Source: Patagioenas fasciata
Taxonomy: Eukaryota > Chordata > Aves > Columbiformes > Columbidae
Assembly: GCF_037038585.1 (NCBI RefSeq)
Contig: NC_092525.1
Span: 19,674,867 to 19,738,866 of the forward strand
Length of the DNA stretch: 64,000 bases
Direction: 5' to 3'
This document shows, in pieces, positions 36,509 to 48,700 of this stretch. The notes under the pieces were generated by a model. It was not told where the DNA came from, ran no database searches, and worked only from the letters and a program-made list of their open reading frames with translations. Positions within the stretch are counted from its first letter, which is position 1, and each line of letters starts with the position of its first letter. The translations under genes were made by a program, and so were the position numbers.

Positions 36509-37720
36509 CTGGTGCAGATAAAACAGCATCAACATTGTCAGACCTGTCCAGCTGGGAAGAAATGAAGCAAGACAGCTGTATGTCAACAAATTAGTTTATG
36601 AAAAAGTTGAGTGTCTAGAAATTTTAGAATGTAATTTACATAAGGATACAGATGCTTCAGTGTATGTCCACTGTGAAGCACTAAAGGAATAGCAGCTCAT
36701 CAAAAAGACATATTTTTGTAACTGAAACCACAGTAAAGGCAGACGACATGATATGGAGAGAATCTGGTGCTTCCACTCAGGATACCATGGACACCATACA
36801 GAAAACTGTAAGGATCAGTGCAAAGGTGCTCTCCATCTTGCTGGTACTTCACAATCAGCAGCAGGATGGCGCTGGGCAGCACACTAACACAGCACTGCCG
36901 TGCGCTCAGCACTGAATGGTTGTGCAAGAAGCGGCTTCAGGTGCCATGAGAAAGCAAGCACACAGGCAAAAAAAAACCTCAACAGCTTCATGTAGAGCAT
37001 GCATTTTTTGCAATGATAAAGCAAGTTTTGTAATGGTAGTGTTCACAGCTTAAGCAAATGAGAATACAACACTTCATAGAAACAGTAAGTGTCATTAACA
37101 GCCATAAAATGGGAAAGGATTAAGAGGATAGAATCTTTAAAGGTTTCCTAGTGAAAGCTGTTTTGTTAATTTTAACATCCTGTCAAACATAAGAGCATGT
37201 AGCATGTGTTAGTTAACTGGCATTTAAACAAGGACAACATGCTTTTTGGGTTATGTTTTCCTGAATCCTACAGAAAATCTACCTTTTATTCTTTGAAAAC
37301 ATTAAGGCAGACAGGTGAATTCATTAAGAATGCGTTTAACTGATAAGTGTCAGTAAATATTACGGCCTCAAATAAATTATAAAGCAGACAAACAAACCAT
37401 AAAAATCCCAAACATAACATGGTGGCATGATTAAACATCAGATATAATCTAGAGTTTGCAATATTAAAAACCAATGTGTTTTTCATCATAAGTTACACAT
37501 GTGTCAGTCAAACAGATGTAGGAAAAAAAACAGTAATTAATCTAGCACTTCATTAGGTGTTGTCGTTCTGGGTTCACTCCTTTTTCAGTTGTGGAGGGAC
37601 CCATTATTTCCATGCTCATGAGCTACAAAAAGGAGGCCACAGGAAAAGGTTAAATTAGATGTTAAATATCTGTAAAGTCACTGTCTATTGAGCACTGTCT
37701 ATTGTATTTAGAGCCACTGT
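36509..37720 (-). repeat. HOOK1-intron-derived spacer between D and E
   Basis: Aligned by eye with the true HOOK1 intron at 63145-64000. It includes a roughly 135-bp core (about 36785-36920 versus 63436-63570) that differs by one base, while the flanks differ more. From 37720 to 37911 I recognise nothing. Confidence 0.65.
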
Positions 37721-37911
37721 TAACTTGATGAGGGTGCAATTGCACATCACATTTCCTTCAACAGTCAGCTTTTAGTGTTTGCCTCCCTCCACACTCTGCT
37801 TCACAGTACTGAAGCTCAGAGAGGAGAGTGAAGGTACAGCTGTGAGCTGGATCACTGCGATGTTCCAATTTAGAACAAATTGCAATGCAACTGGGAACGC
37901 AGCGTGGCAAG

Positions 37912-38518
37912 AATAGAATCAGAGAATCACAGAATCATTTGGGTTGGAAGGGACCTTCCCAGCTCCCCCAGTGCCACCCCTGCCATGAGCAGGGACATCT
38001 TCACCAGATCAGGTTGCTCAGAGCCCCGTCCAGCCTGGCCTGGGATGTCTCCATGGATGGGGCATCCACTCTGGGCAACCTGGGCCAGGCTCTCACCACC
38101 CTCATTGTCAAAAATGTCTTCCTCATGTCCAGCCTGAATCTCCCCTCTTCTAGATTAAAACCATCACTCCACGTCCTGTCACAAGGGGCCCTGCTAAAAA
38201 TTCTGTCCCCATCTTTTTATTGGTCCCTTTTAGGTACAGAAAGGCCACAACAAGGTCTCCCCAGAGCCTTCTCGACTCCAGGCAGAACAACCCCAGCTGT
38301 CTCACTCAGCCTGTCCTCCCAGCAGAGCTGTTCCAGCCCCTGATCATTTCTGGGGCTCCTCTGGCCCCTCTCCAACAGGTCCATGTCTGTCCTGTGCTGC
38401 GGACCCCAGAGCTGGACACAGGACTCCAGGTGGGGTCTCACCAGAGCGGAGCAGAAGGGCAGGATCACCTCCCTCCACCTGCTGCCCATGCTCATTGTGA
38501 TGCAACCCTTTTGTTCTG
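37912..38518 (-). mobile_element. CR1 LINE, 3' end, minus orientation
   Basis: Starts with the reverse complement of the CR1 3' terminus (AGAATCACAGAATCATTTGG, GTTGGAAGGGACCTT). The minus strand then encodes a C-terminal CR1 reverse-transcriptase tail ([24 protein letters not shown]). It is 5'-truncated, as usual. It interrupts HOOK1-derived/5'-flank spacer, which resumes at CACAAGTTTTGAAAG. Confidence 0.85.
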
Positions 38519-39797
38519 GCAAAAACCACAAGTTTTGAAAGCCAAATAACTGCTGGTTTAGTTAACTGATCACTTATACAAGAGAAAGCAAGAGGAGTAT
38601 GTTGAAAGTTCTTGGGTTAGACAACAAATATGAGAAAACTAATTAATGTTAGCACTATAAGAAAAAAGGAAATGCTTCCAAATTCAGTTGTTCCCCAAGC
38701 CTTTGAAGAGCTCCTCAGAAGCCTAAAGAAATTCTAATTTTGGGCTGACCAGAGAGCCCCAGTCCTGGCAATATGGAAGGGCCCAGCACCTGATATCACA
38801 TCTAAGCCAAGGTGAGACCAGGAAGAATAAGATGATCTGGCACATTTTTCTATACCATACCTATTATGTAACTGTAATCAAGCTCCATAGAAACTTCACC
38901 AAACTTTAGTATTGTTTTGTTTTAATACTCAAAGTACAGCACCCTTTTATGGCTACTGTAGTCATCCTGCATGAGACACAACAAACTATAATCATTCCTG
39001 TGTCCAGGAGTATTTGTAACTAATCTCCCAGCTTCCAAGCAAATATCATAAAACCTACACCAGCATTGCTAAATGTGTTGTGTGATGTAGAAAAAGCAGA
39101 AGCAGGTTGCTCTGCATGCAGTGTTTAGAAATCGTTGCAGACCTTGGACGGCTGTTACTTCCTAACCCACATGAACCGGATGCAGTAAAACTGAAAGTCA
39201 TGAATCAGATGAGTTGTGAAAAGTTTACGCAACCCGGATATCTCAGCCTGGGGATCTTTGTATTAACAAGTGAACTCCTGCAATCAAGGTAAGCAAGAGG
39301 AGGTGAGAGGGGCTTGAGCTTCGCCCTCACAGTGACGCTGATGCTGGGACACGGGCAGTGAGAGACCCACGGGGAGGAGAGAGCAGGGCTTGTGACAGGC
39401 CGTGGGCTTATGGGAACAGCACAGCAAAGTTGCCAGAAGGTTTTAATCCCGGCCCAACAAAACTGCTTTCTGTCCTTTACACAAAGATGTGGATCAGTGG
39501 GGTTATGTAAAGCAGTGGTGGGAGGGAGAAAGAGGGGCAGCACATGTTTTGTTTCGTATTTGCTTTTTTATAATGAGATGAAAAGCTTGAGTTTAATCTG
39601 GAAGGGGTTTAATCAAACTGCCCTGATGGAAATCTGGGAAAGCAGAAGTCTTAACCATGCTGTCTTGTCTCTGTGCCCACAGCTGTGCCAGTACATTGCC
39701 CATCTACTCCTGTCCCTGGGGTTCCGTGGTGCCCCTTGAGCTCAACCTGCCCTGACCTGCCACAGGACACATCCCTGCAGAGCCACATCATCCAGCC
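38519..39797 (+). promoter_or_regulatory. CYP2J copy E 5' flank
   Basis: About 38519-38890 matches 11290-11660 of the B unit and ends inside a HOOK1 exon relic. From there to 39797 it is a diverged CYP2J 5' flank with the GGTTTAATCAA motif near 39606-39616. This unit is the most diverged from the others. Confidence 0.4.
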
Positions 39798-42700
39798 ATG
39801 TTGCGTTTCCTCTGGGACACTATCTCCACCCAGGTGCTCCTCGTCTTCCTCATTGTGTTCCTGCTCGTTGCTGACTACACGAAGCACAGAAAACCCAAAG
39901 GCTTCCCTCCACAACCCTTCTATCTCCCCATCTTGTTGCACATGTAACTGATGAACTTCAGCAATCCCATGATGGCAGTACAGAAGGTAAGGTGGTGGTG
40001 GGCACTACGAGCAAGGGGATGGAGGGGATTGCAGATATACCATCCTAGCAGTGTGGGCAGGGGGTTAACCTGAACCCCATGGCCCAGGAGGACTCGCAGG
40101 AGCTCACCCCAGGGAGGCCAGGATGTTTGCCCTCAGTTGGCGGCAACGTGGATGAAGTTTGACCGGGCATAAAGAAGGGGACAATTGTGGAGCGATCTTT
40201 TGGGCAAAGGGCAAGGCCTGACACCACGGATGCTATCACAGCTGTAGAAGCCCCACAGGTCTGAATGGGTACTAGAAGGCTATTTGGGAAGGGAGAGAAA
40301 CAAAAGCTGGGAAAAGCAGACAATTGCGCAAACACCCTGTCCCCACTCCTGTTTTCAGCTTCCCTAATTTTCACTCCTATCCCTGGCCAGTCCACCTCTG
40401 TCCTGACAGACACAACCATTGCAAATCCAAGCTCTTGTATTTATTTCTTTCCATCACAGCTTACTGAAATATATGGAGACATATTCTGCTTGGACATGGG
40501 CACCGCATCGTGTGTGTTTGTTAATGGGATAAGGATGGTAAAGGAAGTTCTGATAAACCAAGGAGAAAACTTCCTGCATTGCTTTGAAATGCCTCTTGCT
40601 GGCGAGGTCTTCAGCAACAGGGGTGAGTTCTCCCTCAGGACACAGATCTCAGCCACAAAATCCAAGTGCTGACCCTGCAGAGGTCCAGCACAGCTGCACA
40701 TAAGGCAGAGCTGGGAAGCATTTTCTCCTTGTTGGAAGGATCTGCCTTGGCTCACAGTGTCGTGTTTCTGGCAGGACTGCTCTCCTCCAACGGGCACTTG
40801 TGGAAGCAGCAGAGGAGGTTCACCTTGTTCACCCTCCGAAACTTTGGCTTGGGGAAGAGGAGCCTGGAGGAGCGCATCCAGGAGGAGTGCCGGTACCTCG
40901 TGGATGCATTTGGGAACGAGTAGGGTGCGTGCCATGGCCCCTTATAAGCTGAGATGAAGGCAGAAACCAGTAGGGCCCATTTCAGTTTCACTTATGAGTC
41001 ACTGTACGCTGAAAAATACCTTACCTTGCAAGCGGTGCTAGCACCCTGCCACCATCCCAGCTCCCAATTACAGGTGATTTTCCCTTAGACTGAGAGGAGA
41101 AGGCATCTGGGTAACCCCCAAAGCGTTATTCATAGCCCACCTTCAGCCTGCTGCTCTTTTGGAGACCTCTGGAACATCTCATATTTGGGTCATCACCAAT
41201 GTTTCCAATGAATTCACATGATGTCTGCTCTCCTGCAGACCTAGCTTTTCAATGTAAACAAACTTCTCCACAGTCTGACTGAAGTGGGACGAAGGGTGGG
41301 ATGTTTGCTGCACAATGGGGCTGCCCAGCTAAGCCTGGCCAGATCCTGGGGCGGTGAGGAGTCCTGGGAGTGCAGTGACACAGGAGGGTGCCCATCAGGG
41401 GCCACTCATTTCACTCGTATTTGTTGAATAGTTTATCTCTGACAACTGAGTTTCCTTGTTCTTTTCTGGTAAGACTCAAAGAAAATTGATCATTCCCTTT
41501 GCCTTCTGCAGGAAGTCCTTTTGACCCTCACTTTAAAGTCAATAACGCCGTTTCAAACATCATCTGCTCCCTCACCTTTGGGAATCGCTTCGACTACCAT
41601 GATGAAGACTTCCAAAAATTGTTGCAGCTTCTAGATGAGACAGTTGGCCTCCATGGGGCCATCATGAGCCAGGTACAGCCTCCTGCCACCAACATGGACA
41701 ATGTGCAGTTTTGCAGTACCATAGTTTATCTTCTGGAGTCAACCTAAAAACCTGCCTGCTGTAATGCCAAGTAGTGCATGAGTCTCTCTGTGACAGGAAT
41801 ACCAATCCCTTGTCATGCTCTCCTCAGCTCAGCTCTTTCCACCAACTCCAGCAATTTAGTCACTGTGGCACTGCAGGCTCCTTACGTTTTGATATCAGCA
41901 GGTCTATTTCCATCCATTATACAATTTGTTTATCTCCTTTTCCCTCCAAAGCTGTACAATGCTTTCCCATCCATAATAAAGGTCTTACCCGGAGCCCACC
42001 AAACCGTCTTTAAAAATTAGAGGTTGATGAGAAATTTCGTGAAAGAGAGGATCGACAAACATAAGGAGGACTGGAACCCCTCGGAGAGCCGGGACTTCAT
42101 CGACTGCTACCTGCAGGAGATAGCCAAGGTCAGCACCGCAGAGCAAAGCCCTCTGCAGCGGGGCTTAGAAATCCAGAGGGATGAGAAATGAGCCCAAATT
42201 CTCCATTTGCGCTGCCTCTGTGGCCAGTTATGAGCTTAGGATGGACATCAGGTTCAGGGCACCCCTCTAGAGGATGGAGGTGCAGGGGGCCAGCAGTTTC
42301 TGCCAAAATCCTTGGGATTCACTTGGACTAAGCCTGGTATCAGGGCAGCCCTCGCTGTTCATGCAGCACTAACACATCTTTTTGTGAAGGACAACGGCGA
42401 TGGTGCCTTCCAGGAGGAAAACCTTGTGGCATGTGTGCTTGACTTGCTGTTTGCTGGGACTGAGACCACTTCAACAACCATTTGCTGGGCTCTGCTGTTT
42501 ATGGCCATATATCCAGAAATTCAAGGTACACTTAGCAAAAGAACAGCACTTTTCCTTGCTTTTAGCCTACGTGACTTTCTGAAACATTTTATTTGTGTGG
42601 GAGAAAAATTGGGAATCTCCCTGAACTCAAACAAAGGAAGTGCAAATAATGGCCAGTGTTCCAGGTCAGTTTTGAGGGACCTCTGCAGACAACAGAATTT

Positions 42701-44418
42701 TTTTTTTTCCAAGGTCTATTTTTTTTTTTACTTTGTACCTTGTCTGATCCCTGCTCTTTCCCACCAGCCCGCGTGCAAGCAGAGATCGACACGGTCATCG
42801 GGCACGGGTGGCAGCCAGCCCTGGATGACAGGAGCAACATGCCCTACACCAACACCGTCATCCATGAAGTGCAGAGGAAAAGCAACATCATCCCTTTCAT
42901 CTTACCAAGAATGACAGTGAAGGACACAGTTGCGGATGGCTTCCGCATACCAAAGGTAATCCCACTGTTGATCAGTGGGACTTTCGCAAGAGACTCCCCA
43001 TTCCCCAAGGCACGTTTCACCAGCCCAGGTCCATCCTGTGCAGACAGGAGTAGAGACAGAGCTACTCTGCCCAGGCCACAATTCACTCCTATTGAACATG
43101 TATTTTTGCCATCCAAACAATGTTCTTCAGCACACTTGAGTGGTGCAGAACAATGTGGGGTGACAACCTCACTGCACACACCGTTGAGGCACAGATTGCA
43201 TCTCACAGCTTTTACAGGAAGTTGGGCTCAAGACTAGAGCAAATAAAAGCGATGCTCATGGGGGAAAATTGTGGCTCTATAAACATCGCACATCCGAACA
43301 CACAAGAAATAGGAAAGCTGCCCATGCAAGGGGTGTTGGACAAATGATTGCAGCAGAACTTGAGTATGGATGTTCTTCATGTACAAGACATTGAAAGATA
43401 AAGATGCCTCTCCTGCTCTCAGTAACACAGAACATGCAATTTACTTTTCTTTATCTCCTCTTAGGGCACTGTTTTAATTGCAAATTTAACCTCTGTGATG
43501 TTTGATAAGAATGAGTGGGAAACCCCTGACACTTTCAACCCTGGCCATTACCTGGAGGATGGTCAGTTCTGGAAAAGAGAGTCTTTTGTACAATTTTCTA
43601 TAGGTAAGATTTCCTGGAATTGGTGTTTTTGTGCTTATGCACTGGGATGGGGCTTTCCACTGCACAGCGAGGACACGGGAAAATAGTGATGGAAAGGACA
43701 CATGTTGACTGCACCCTAGTAGGTGCTGCTCAAGCCATGCTCTCATGGATACCCCAAAGCACCACAACCACACTCTGAGCTCTTTCTTGTCTCTCTTCAC
43801 CTGCACAGAAGGGAGACAAGGGTGAATAGCAGACCATAAATTTGCCAGAGACCCTAGAAACACGTTTACCAAGCAGAGCTTTGCCCTGGGCTCCTGCTCC
43901 CACATGGCTGAGGTCACTGGAGGCTTCACTGTTGCCATCATAGGGGACCCAGCCAACAGCTTCCACAAGGACATTCCTTTTACCGTCCCTCTTTCCCATA
44001 CCACCATCATGCACCTTCTCTGTCCCCTGTCCTTGGTGTAGCTCAAACCAACTGATTCTCCCACCATGGGCATGTCCAGACTGAGCATATCAGCACAGCT
44101 TACCCAAGCAGGGGAGGATTCAATGGAAATGGGGTAACATGCCTGGGCTGTGGTGCTAAGCGAAGGCAGAGGCTGTGGTGGCAGCAAAAGCAGCTGGACA
44201 GCCAACGCAGGCTGAGGAAGCCATGGGTGACTGTCTCCGCAGGGAAGCGCTCCTGCCCGGGTGAGCTGCTGGCCCGCACTGAGCTCTTCCTCTTCTTCAC
44301 AGCTCTGCTCCAGAAATTCACCTTCCATGCACCACCAGACACCACACTCAACCTCCAGTCCAAGATGGACATCACATGGAGCCCAAAACCCTATAAGATC
44401 TGTGCTGTGCCTCAGTAA
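39798..44418 (+). pseudogene. CYP2J: CYP2J copy E, nine-exon pseudogene nearest HOOK1
   Basis: Exon equivalents: 39798-39986, 40460-40622, 40775-40924, 41512-41672, 41952-42128, 42390-42525, 42768-42955, 43465-43603, 44243-44418. All have the lengths of the intact copies. In-frame stops occur at codon 50 (39945-39947, Tyr to stop), codon 167 (40921-40923, Gln to stop, next to an altered GTGCGT donor) and codon 244 (42018-42020). Other unusual changes are HCFEM for DRPEM in exon 2 and ICW for IRW in the I-helix region. The haem signature FSIGKRSCPG survives. No frameshift is seen, so it died fairly recently or its exons are refreshed by conversion. By position it is the best candidate for the ancestral CYP2J locus. 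Confidence 0.9.
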
Positions 44419-45720
44419 GGAAGCCTTGGCCACCGTCCTCACAGGGAAAATCCTTTGTTGCAGATGCTGAAAATGAGCCCTTGGCTGCTCCCCTGGGTGG
44501 TGGTAAGAACCACCCATCTCCACGTAGCTGGGCGTTTTGTTGGTTTCTTCCCAAGCAATTGCAAATAATTTCTTTTACAAGCAGACTTTGCACTCTGTAT
44601 CACATGGGAAAGGTGATCAGCCTGGGATCTGCCAGGGCACTTGTAGGCTTGCAGTAGTGCAACTTAAATCAATGAGGGGCTTTGGCCTTTCCTGCTTTCA
44701 TGATGAATGGTCACGCTTCCCAGTGGCAGTAGAATGAGCAACACTCCAGAGACTGCAGTGTTCAGGCTGTGGCTGTGAGTTGTGAAAGAGCACTACAAGC
44801 CTTTGCTTTAAAACATTCATGCAAGTACTCATCGCCATCAGTTAGTGATTTTGTTATCCTTGATTTATAATCCATTAGAAAAAAAAATAAAAAATAGTCA
44901 CTCCAACTCATCTATTTCTTTTGCATCAAGAAATCCTTACCAAAACGCTTTTGTCATGAAGCATTCTGCAAAGTGAAGACCACCACAGGCCATTTCCAGC
45001 ACTGGCTGTAGCCTTCAGCCCCACCCCATGTTTTGGGAGGGGGGCAGGGGGCTGAGAGGCCACTCGGGCAGAGGCAGCCGCACAGCACCCGACCCATGTC
45101 CCTGTGGCATTGTTCTCCGGTAGCAGAGGGGCTGGCACTGTAACAGCAAAGAATTCCTACAGAACTGATTCAAAACGCTGATCCTGACAGGACAAGCAAA
45201 CTACCAGGGAAACCATCAAAGCCTGTGGCCGGGTCCTGGCATGTCACAGCAACAACACTGTGACACCCACATGGACCACAGTGCTCTCTAGTCTCACAGA
45301 CCCCTCAATAAATCATCTGTACTTGTAGCCATAGAAGTAGTAAGTTCTGCCTCTTAGAATCTGCTAAATCCTCCCCATTTACCTGTCCAGCATCACCGAG
45401 TGCCTGGTGTGCCCAGGGGGCAGAGGGGTGAGCTCCAGCAACACAGAGTGCACTGCTGAGCCTGCTGCACTCAACAGCCTTGTGAAAAGGGTCCCTGAGA
45501 AAACACGAGCAGCAAATTTCATCATTTTAAACCATGACATGCAAGGTGAAACAGTCCCAGGATTGGCAAGTGATGGTTCACACCAGTAAATGCATCAACT
45601 TGGTAATAATTGCACCATGGGACCCTGGCAAGGCCCCTGGGCACAGTGATCTATAGCTCCCAGCAGTGGGGCTAGATGGCAGGAACCCCAGCATAGCACC
45701 GCACTGATAACATGCACCTT
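44419..45720 (+). repeat. CYP2J copy E 3' flank
   Basis: Matches the flanks of A, C and D up to about 45700. It then runs into unique DNA rather than HOOK1 intron, which marks where the other units were cut and joined. Nothing coding. Confidence 0.6.
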
Positions 45721-48700
45721 CACCTCCTGCTCACCTGCTGAGAAGCTAGGAGAAAGCAATCATTTCCTGCTCATTTGCAGTTTTTGCTGAAGTAATTTTT
45801 GCCTCTGTTTTCCTTGAGGCTACAAATTGTTTTCCAGTGTCTCTGAGAACTAAGTCATTTCCTAAAGGAATTAAAAACATGTTTTTAGATGTAAGCATTA
45901 ATGCCTAGGCAGGTTTTAAATTATTTTGTCTTAATCTGTCTTTACTTGTCTGAGCTTAGGGAGAAGGCAGCAGGGAATGGTGGGCTGGCCCTACAGACCT
46001 GCCCACTAAAGGGCAAAAAACACCCTGTGGCCAAGCGTAGTCATACAACAGAAAGGAAGATTTATAGCAGGTTAACATGGTTTCTCATAAAGGGCTTGGT
46101 GGGGAGGCTCTGCCCCCTGCCTTCTGATTTTGTGTGCCAGGCACAAGCAGGTGGAAAGAAGAGGTTGAACTAAGATGCTCTTTCTGGCACTTCAGGCTCT
46201 TGTTTCACAGATCCGTAAGGTGGAGGTGTGAGAAAACACAATGGGAACCAAACAAACCTATTTATAAAATATAGGAGACTTGAAGTGGGCAGGTAACCAG
46301 GTTGGGGATGTCTCCTCACTAGAAGTGGGAGGAGACATCCCCAACCACAGCTGTCCACCCCTTCTCTCCCGCTGCCAGCTGCCCTCCTGACCTGCTCCTG
46401 GCAAAGGACTGCCACATCTTCACAGCAGAAACCAAAAAGTTCTAAGCCTTATGTTCTTTCTTCTCCTTCCTTGGAAAGAGCAGAAAGGGAAGGCTAAGTG
46501 GGCTTTGTGCCTGTAGTCAACTGGGAATGGGACATGGGGGCAGTGACCAGTTTCTGTTGTGTGCAGCATCACTCTCAAAGCACTTTCAGTTTGCAGGTGT
46601 CATCTGCCTTGTTTTTTTCCACTCCTTGGCTCAGGGTCCCATTTCCTTTCCGAGGCTGCTGTTAGATTCAAATGCTTCCTCCCCCTCCTCCCCAGGTCTC
46701 CACTGGGTTAGCTGTACTCTGAGCAGAGCACATTTCACAGGACCATTTTGCACATGCACTTGTTGAATATTTCATTTCCTCCACACAAACCATCTCCCAT
46801 GCACAGCTGACCTCACCTCCCTTTGCACTGGGGCTGGACTCCTGCACCTCTCAGGGCCACTCCTCACTTAAACATACAAACCTGCTGCAGTGCTCTGAAG
46901 AAGCTACCAGAAAAGGTGTAAGGAAACAGGGTCACAGACCCAGGCTCCACACAGGCATTCTGCATTTGAACACAGCATCTTGTGACCAAACACTTGGAAA
47001 TGGAGCCCCTCCCCACACACATCAGATCCCCTCTCACTCCTCCTGAACTCAGGGAGGCAGCAGTGGCTGCCACCATGTGTCCTATGACAGCTCACACACA
47101 GGCTGAAAACATCCGGCAGCTCGGCTCAGGCTTCCTGTGCAGCTGAGCACCACCTCCTTTCCCTTCCCCCTCAAAAACACCTGTAGCTTTGTTCTTTGTT
47201 GTCTGAAAATGCTTTTAAGTCCAGCCTCAGAAAGAAGAAAAAATGATTCTTCCATACCAAGCCACTCACTTCATAGGCACTGGGACGTTTCTGCCAGTGC
47301 GAAGGCCCTTCCATGTCAAGGTATTACACAGCTCCCTGACTTCATAGTGGATACCTGCCCAAAGCAATAAATAATGGTCACTCACCAACATAAGGATAGT
47401 CAGGGTGAGGATTATGGTTCAGAGAAAGGGAAAACCTGTGGTAAGAACAGGCCTGAAATAAGGCCCCTGAAGGAAACTTGTGACACCTTCTCCCTACTGA
47501 TCTTCACTCTGGAGGGCTGAACAGCTGCCTGTTCTCACTCCTAACCTCACTTCTGGGTTGAGGTTAGTGCTCAGGGAACAAGAAAGCTGCCAGCGAGGCC
47601 AAAAACTGGGCACATAAATAACCTGCAAAGCAGACTGAGAGGGCAGCCAGTTTTGTTTTCCAAATAGTAACAAAGCATGGTGATTTTAAGCGTGTACCTG
47701 TCACTCTGTCCTCTCAGGTGGGGCTGAGGAGGGTAGGCAGAGATCCTAACTGACTTCAGTAGCAATATGCAATTACTAAAGCCAGTTGACAGCTCATCTG
47801 TGGTGGGTTTTAGCCTTTTCACTTCACAAACTCCCTTGCCCAGGTCTCAGTTGACTCTCAACAGACTGAACAGAGATAACCAGCTTTGGGTGGGAGCAGA
47901 ACTGTAAGCAGGAATAAAAAGAGGAAGGGAAGGTAGCACAACTCTGATCTGTTGTTGTTACAGCACAACATACATACATGTTACATATCCTGTAACATGA
48001 CAGTTTAGATGGTGTAATTATATCAATGTGCAAATCCAGTTCATATGTTGCCCAGAAATATGGATACTTACATCAGCTAGGAACTATTAAATACATTGCT
48101 TGGAATAAAGACACCCGAGAGTTAATTTTAAAAATCTTTATGTGAATATAAAATAATTCTTTCCAAAGGAAAATAAAACCAAAATTTTAAAATTAGTGCA
48201 ATTTTTTTGAATTCTATCCAACCAAGTGTTTACATTTGTTTTAAACAGAAGATGTAGACACAGATACACTGAAAACCTTAACTCTAACTTGACTAGTGAG
48301 GGGAAGGGAAAAAGAGCAAAGAAATTAAGAAAATGACTTCACTAGACACTATCAACTTGTAAACAAGTGTTTCCATTTTATAATTACTAAACTATTTATG
48401 GCTACCTAAATAAAACATCAGTATTGCTTAAATTACTTATTTCCAAGTAAGTGTATGCTGCAGAAAATAAGGTACCCATATATATATATTTTTAAAGAAC
48501 AAAAAAAATCAGCTAGGTGACAATTTCTTTTCAGGTAATGTTTCTTAATCTACTATAATAGTAGTTGCAAAAGAATCTTCTCAAAACTGCTGCCTGATCC
48601 ACCTTGAGTAAAAGAACCTACTAGTTAAATTTGTATTATTGCTACAAAACACTTCCATAGTGCTTACTCTTAATCTTATATAAAAAAAATATTAAGTAGT

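Larger units (their letters stand above)
28017..36639. repeat. Segmental duplication, right copy (unit D)
   Basis: Near-identical partner of 1-8627. To the left it extends further into the ERV; to the right it continues uninterrupted into HOOK1 intron sequence (36640 onward), where unit A is broken. Unit D therefore shows the older arrangement. Confidence 0.9.

Noticed and set aside
43486-44523. 345-codon open frame on the minus strand, the longest in the window
   Set aside because: It lies antisense to exons 8-9 and intron 8 of pseudogene copy E. The same region in other copies is open only in shorter pieces, and the product has no family resemblance. It is a chance effect of GC-rich antisense sequence.
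1-45700. Whole array as an assembly artefact
   Set aside because: Copies differ in exon content, junctions, insertions and recognition residues, so most are real. Only the A/D near-identity and the junctions at 8627 and 19638 still need long-read support.
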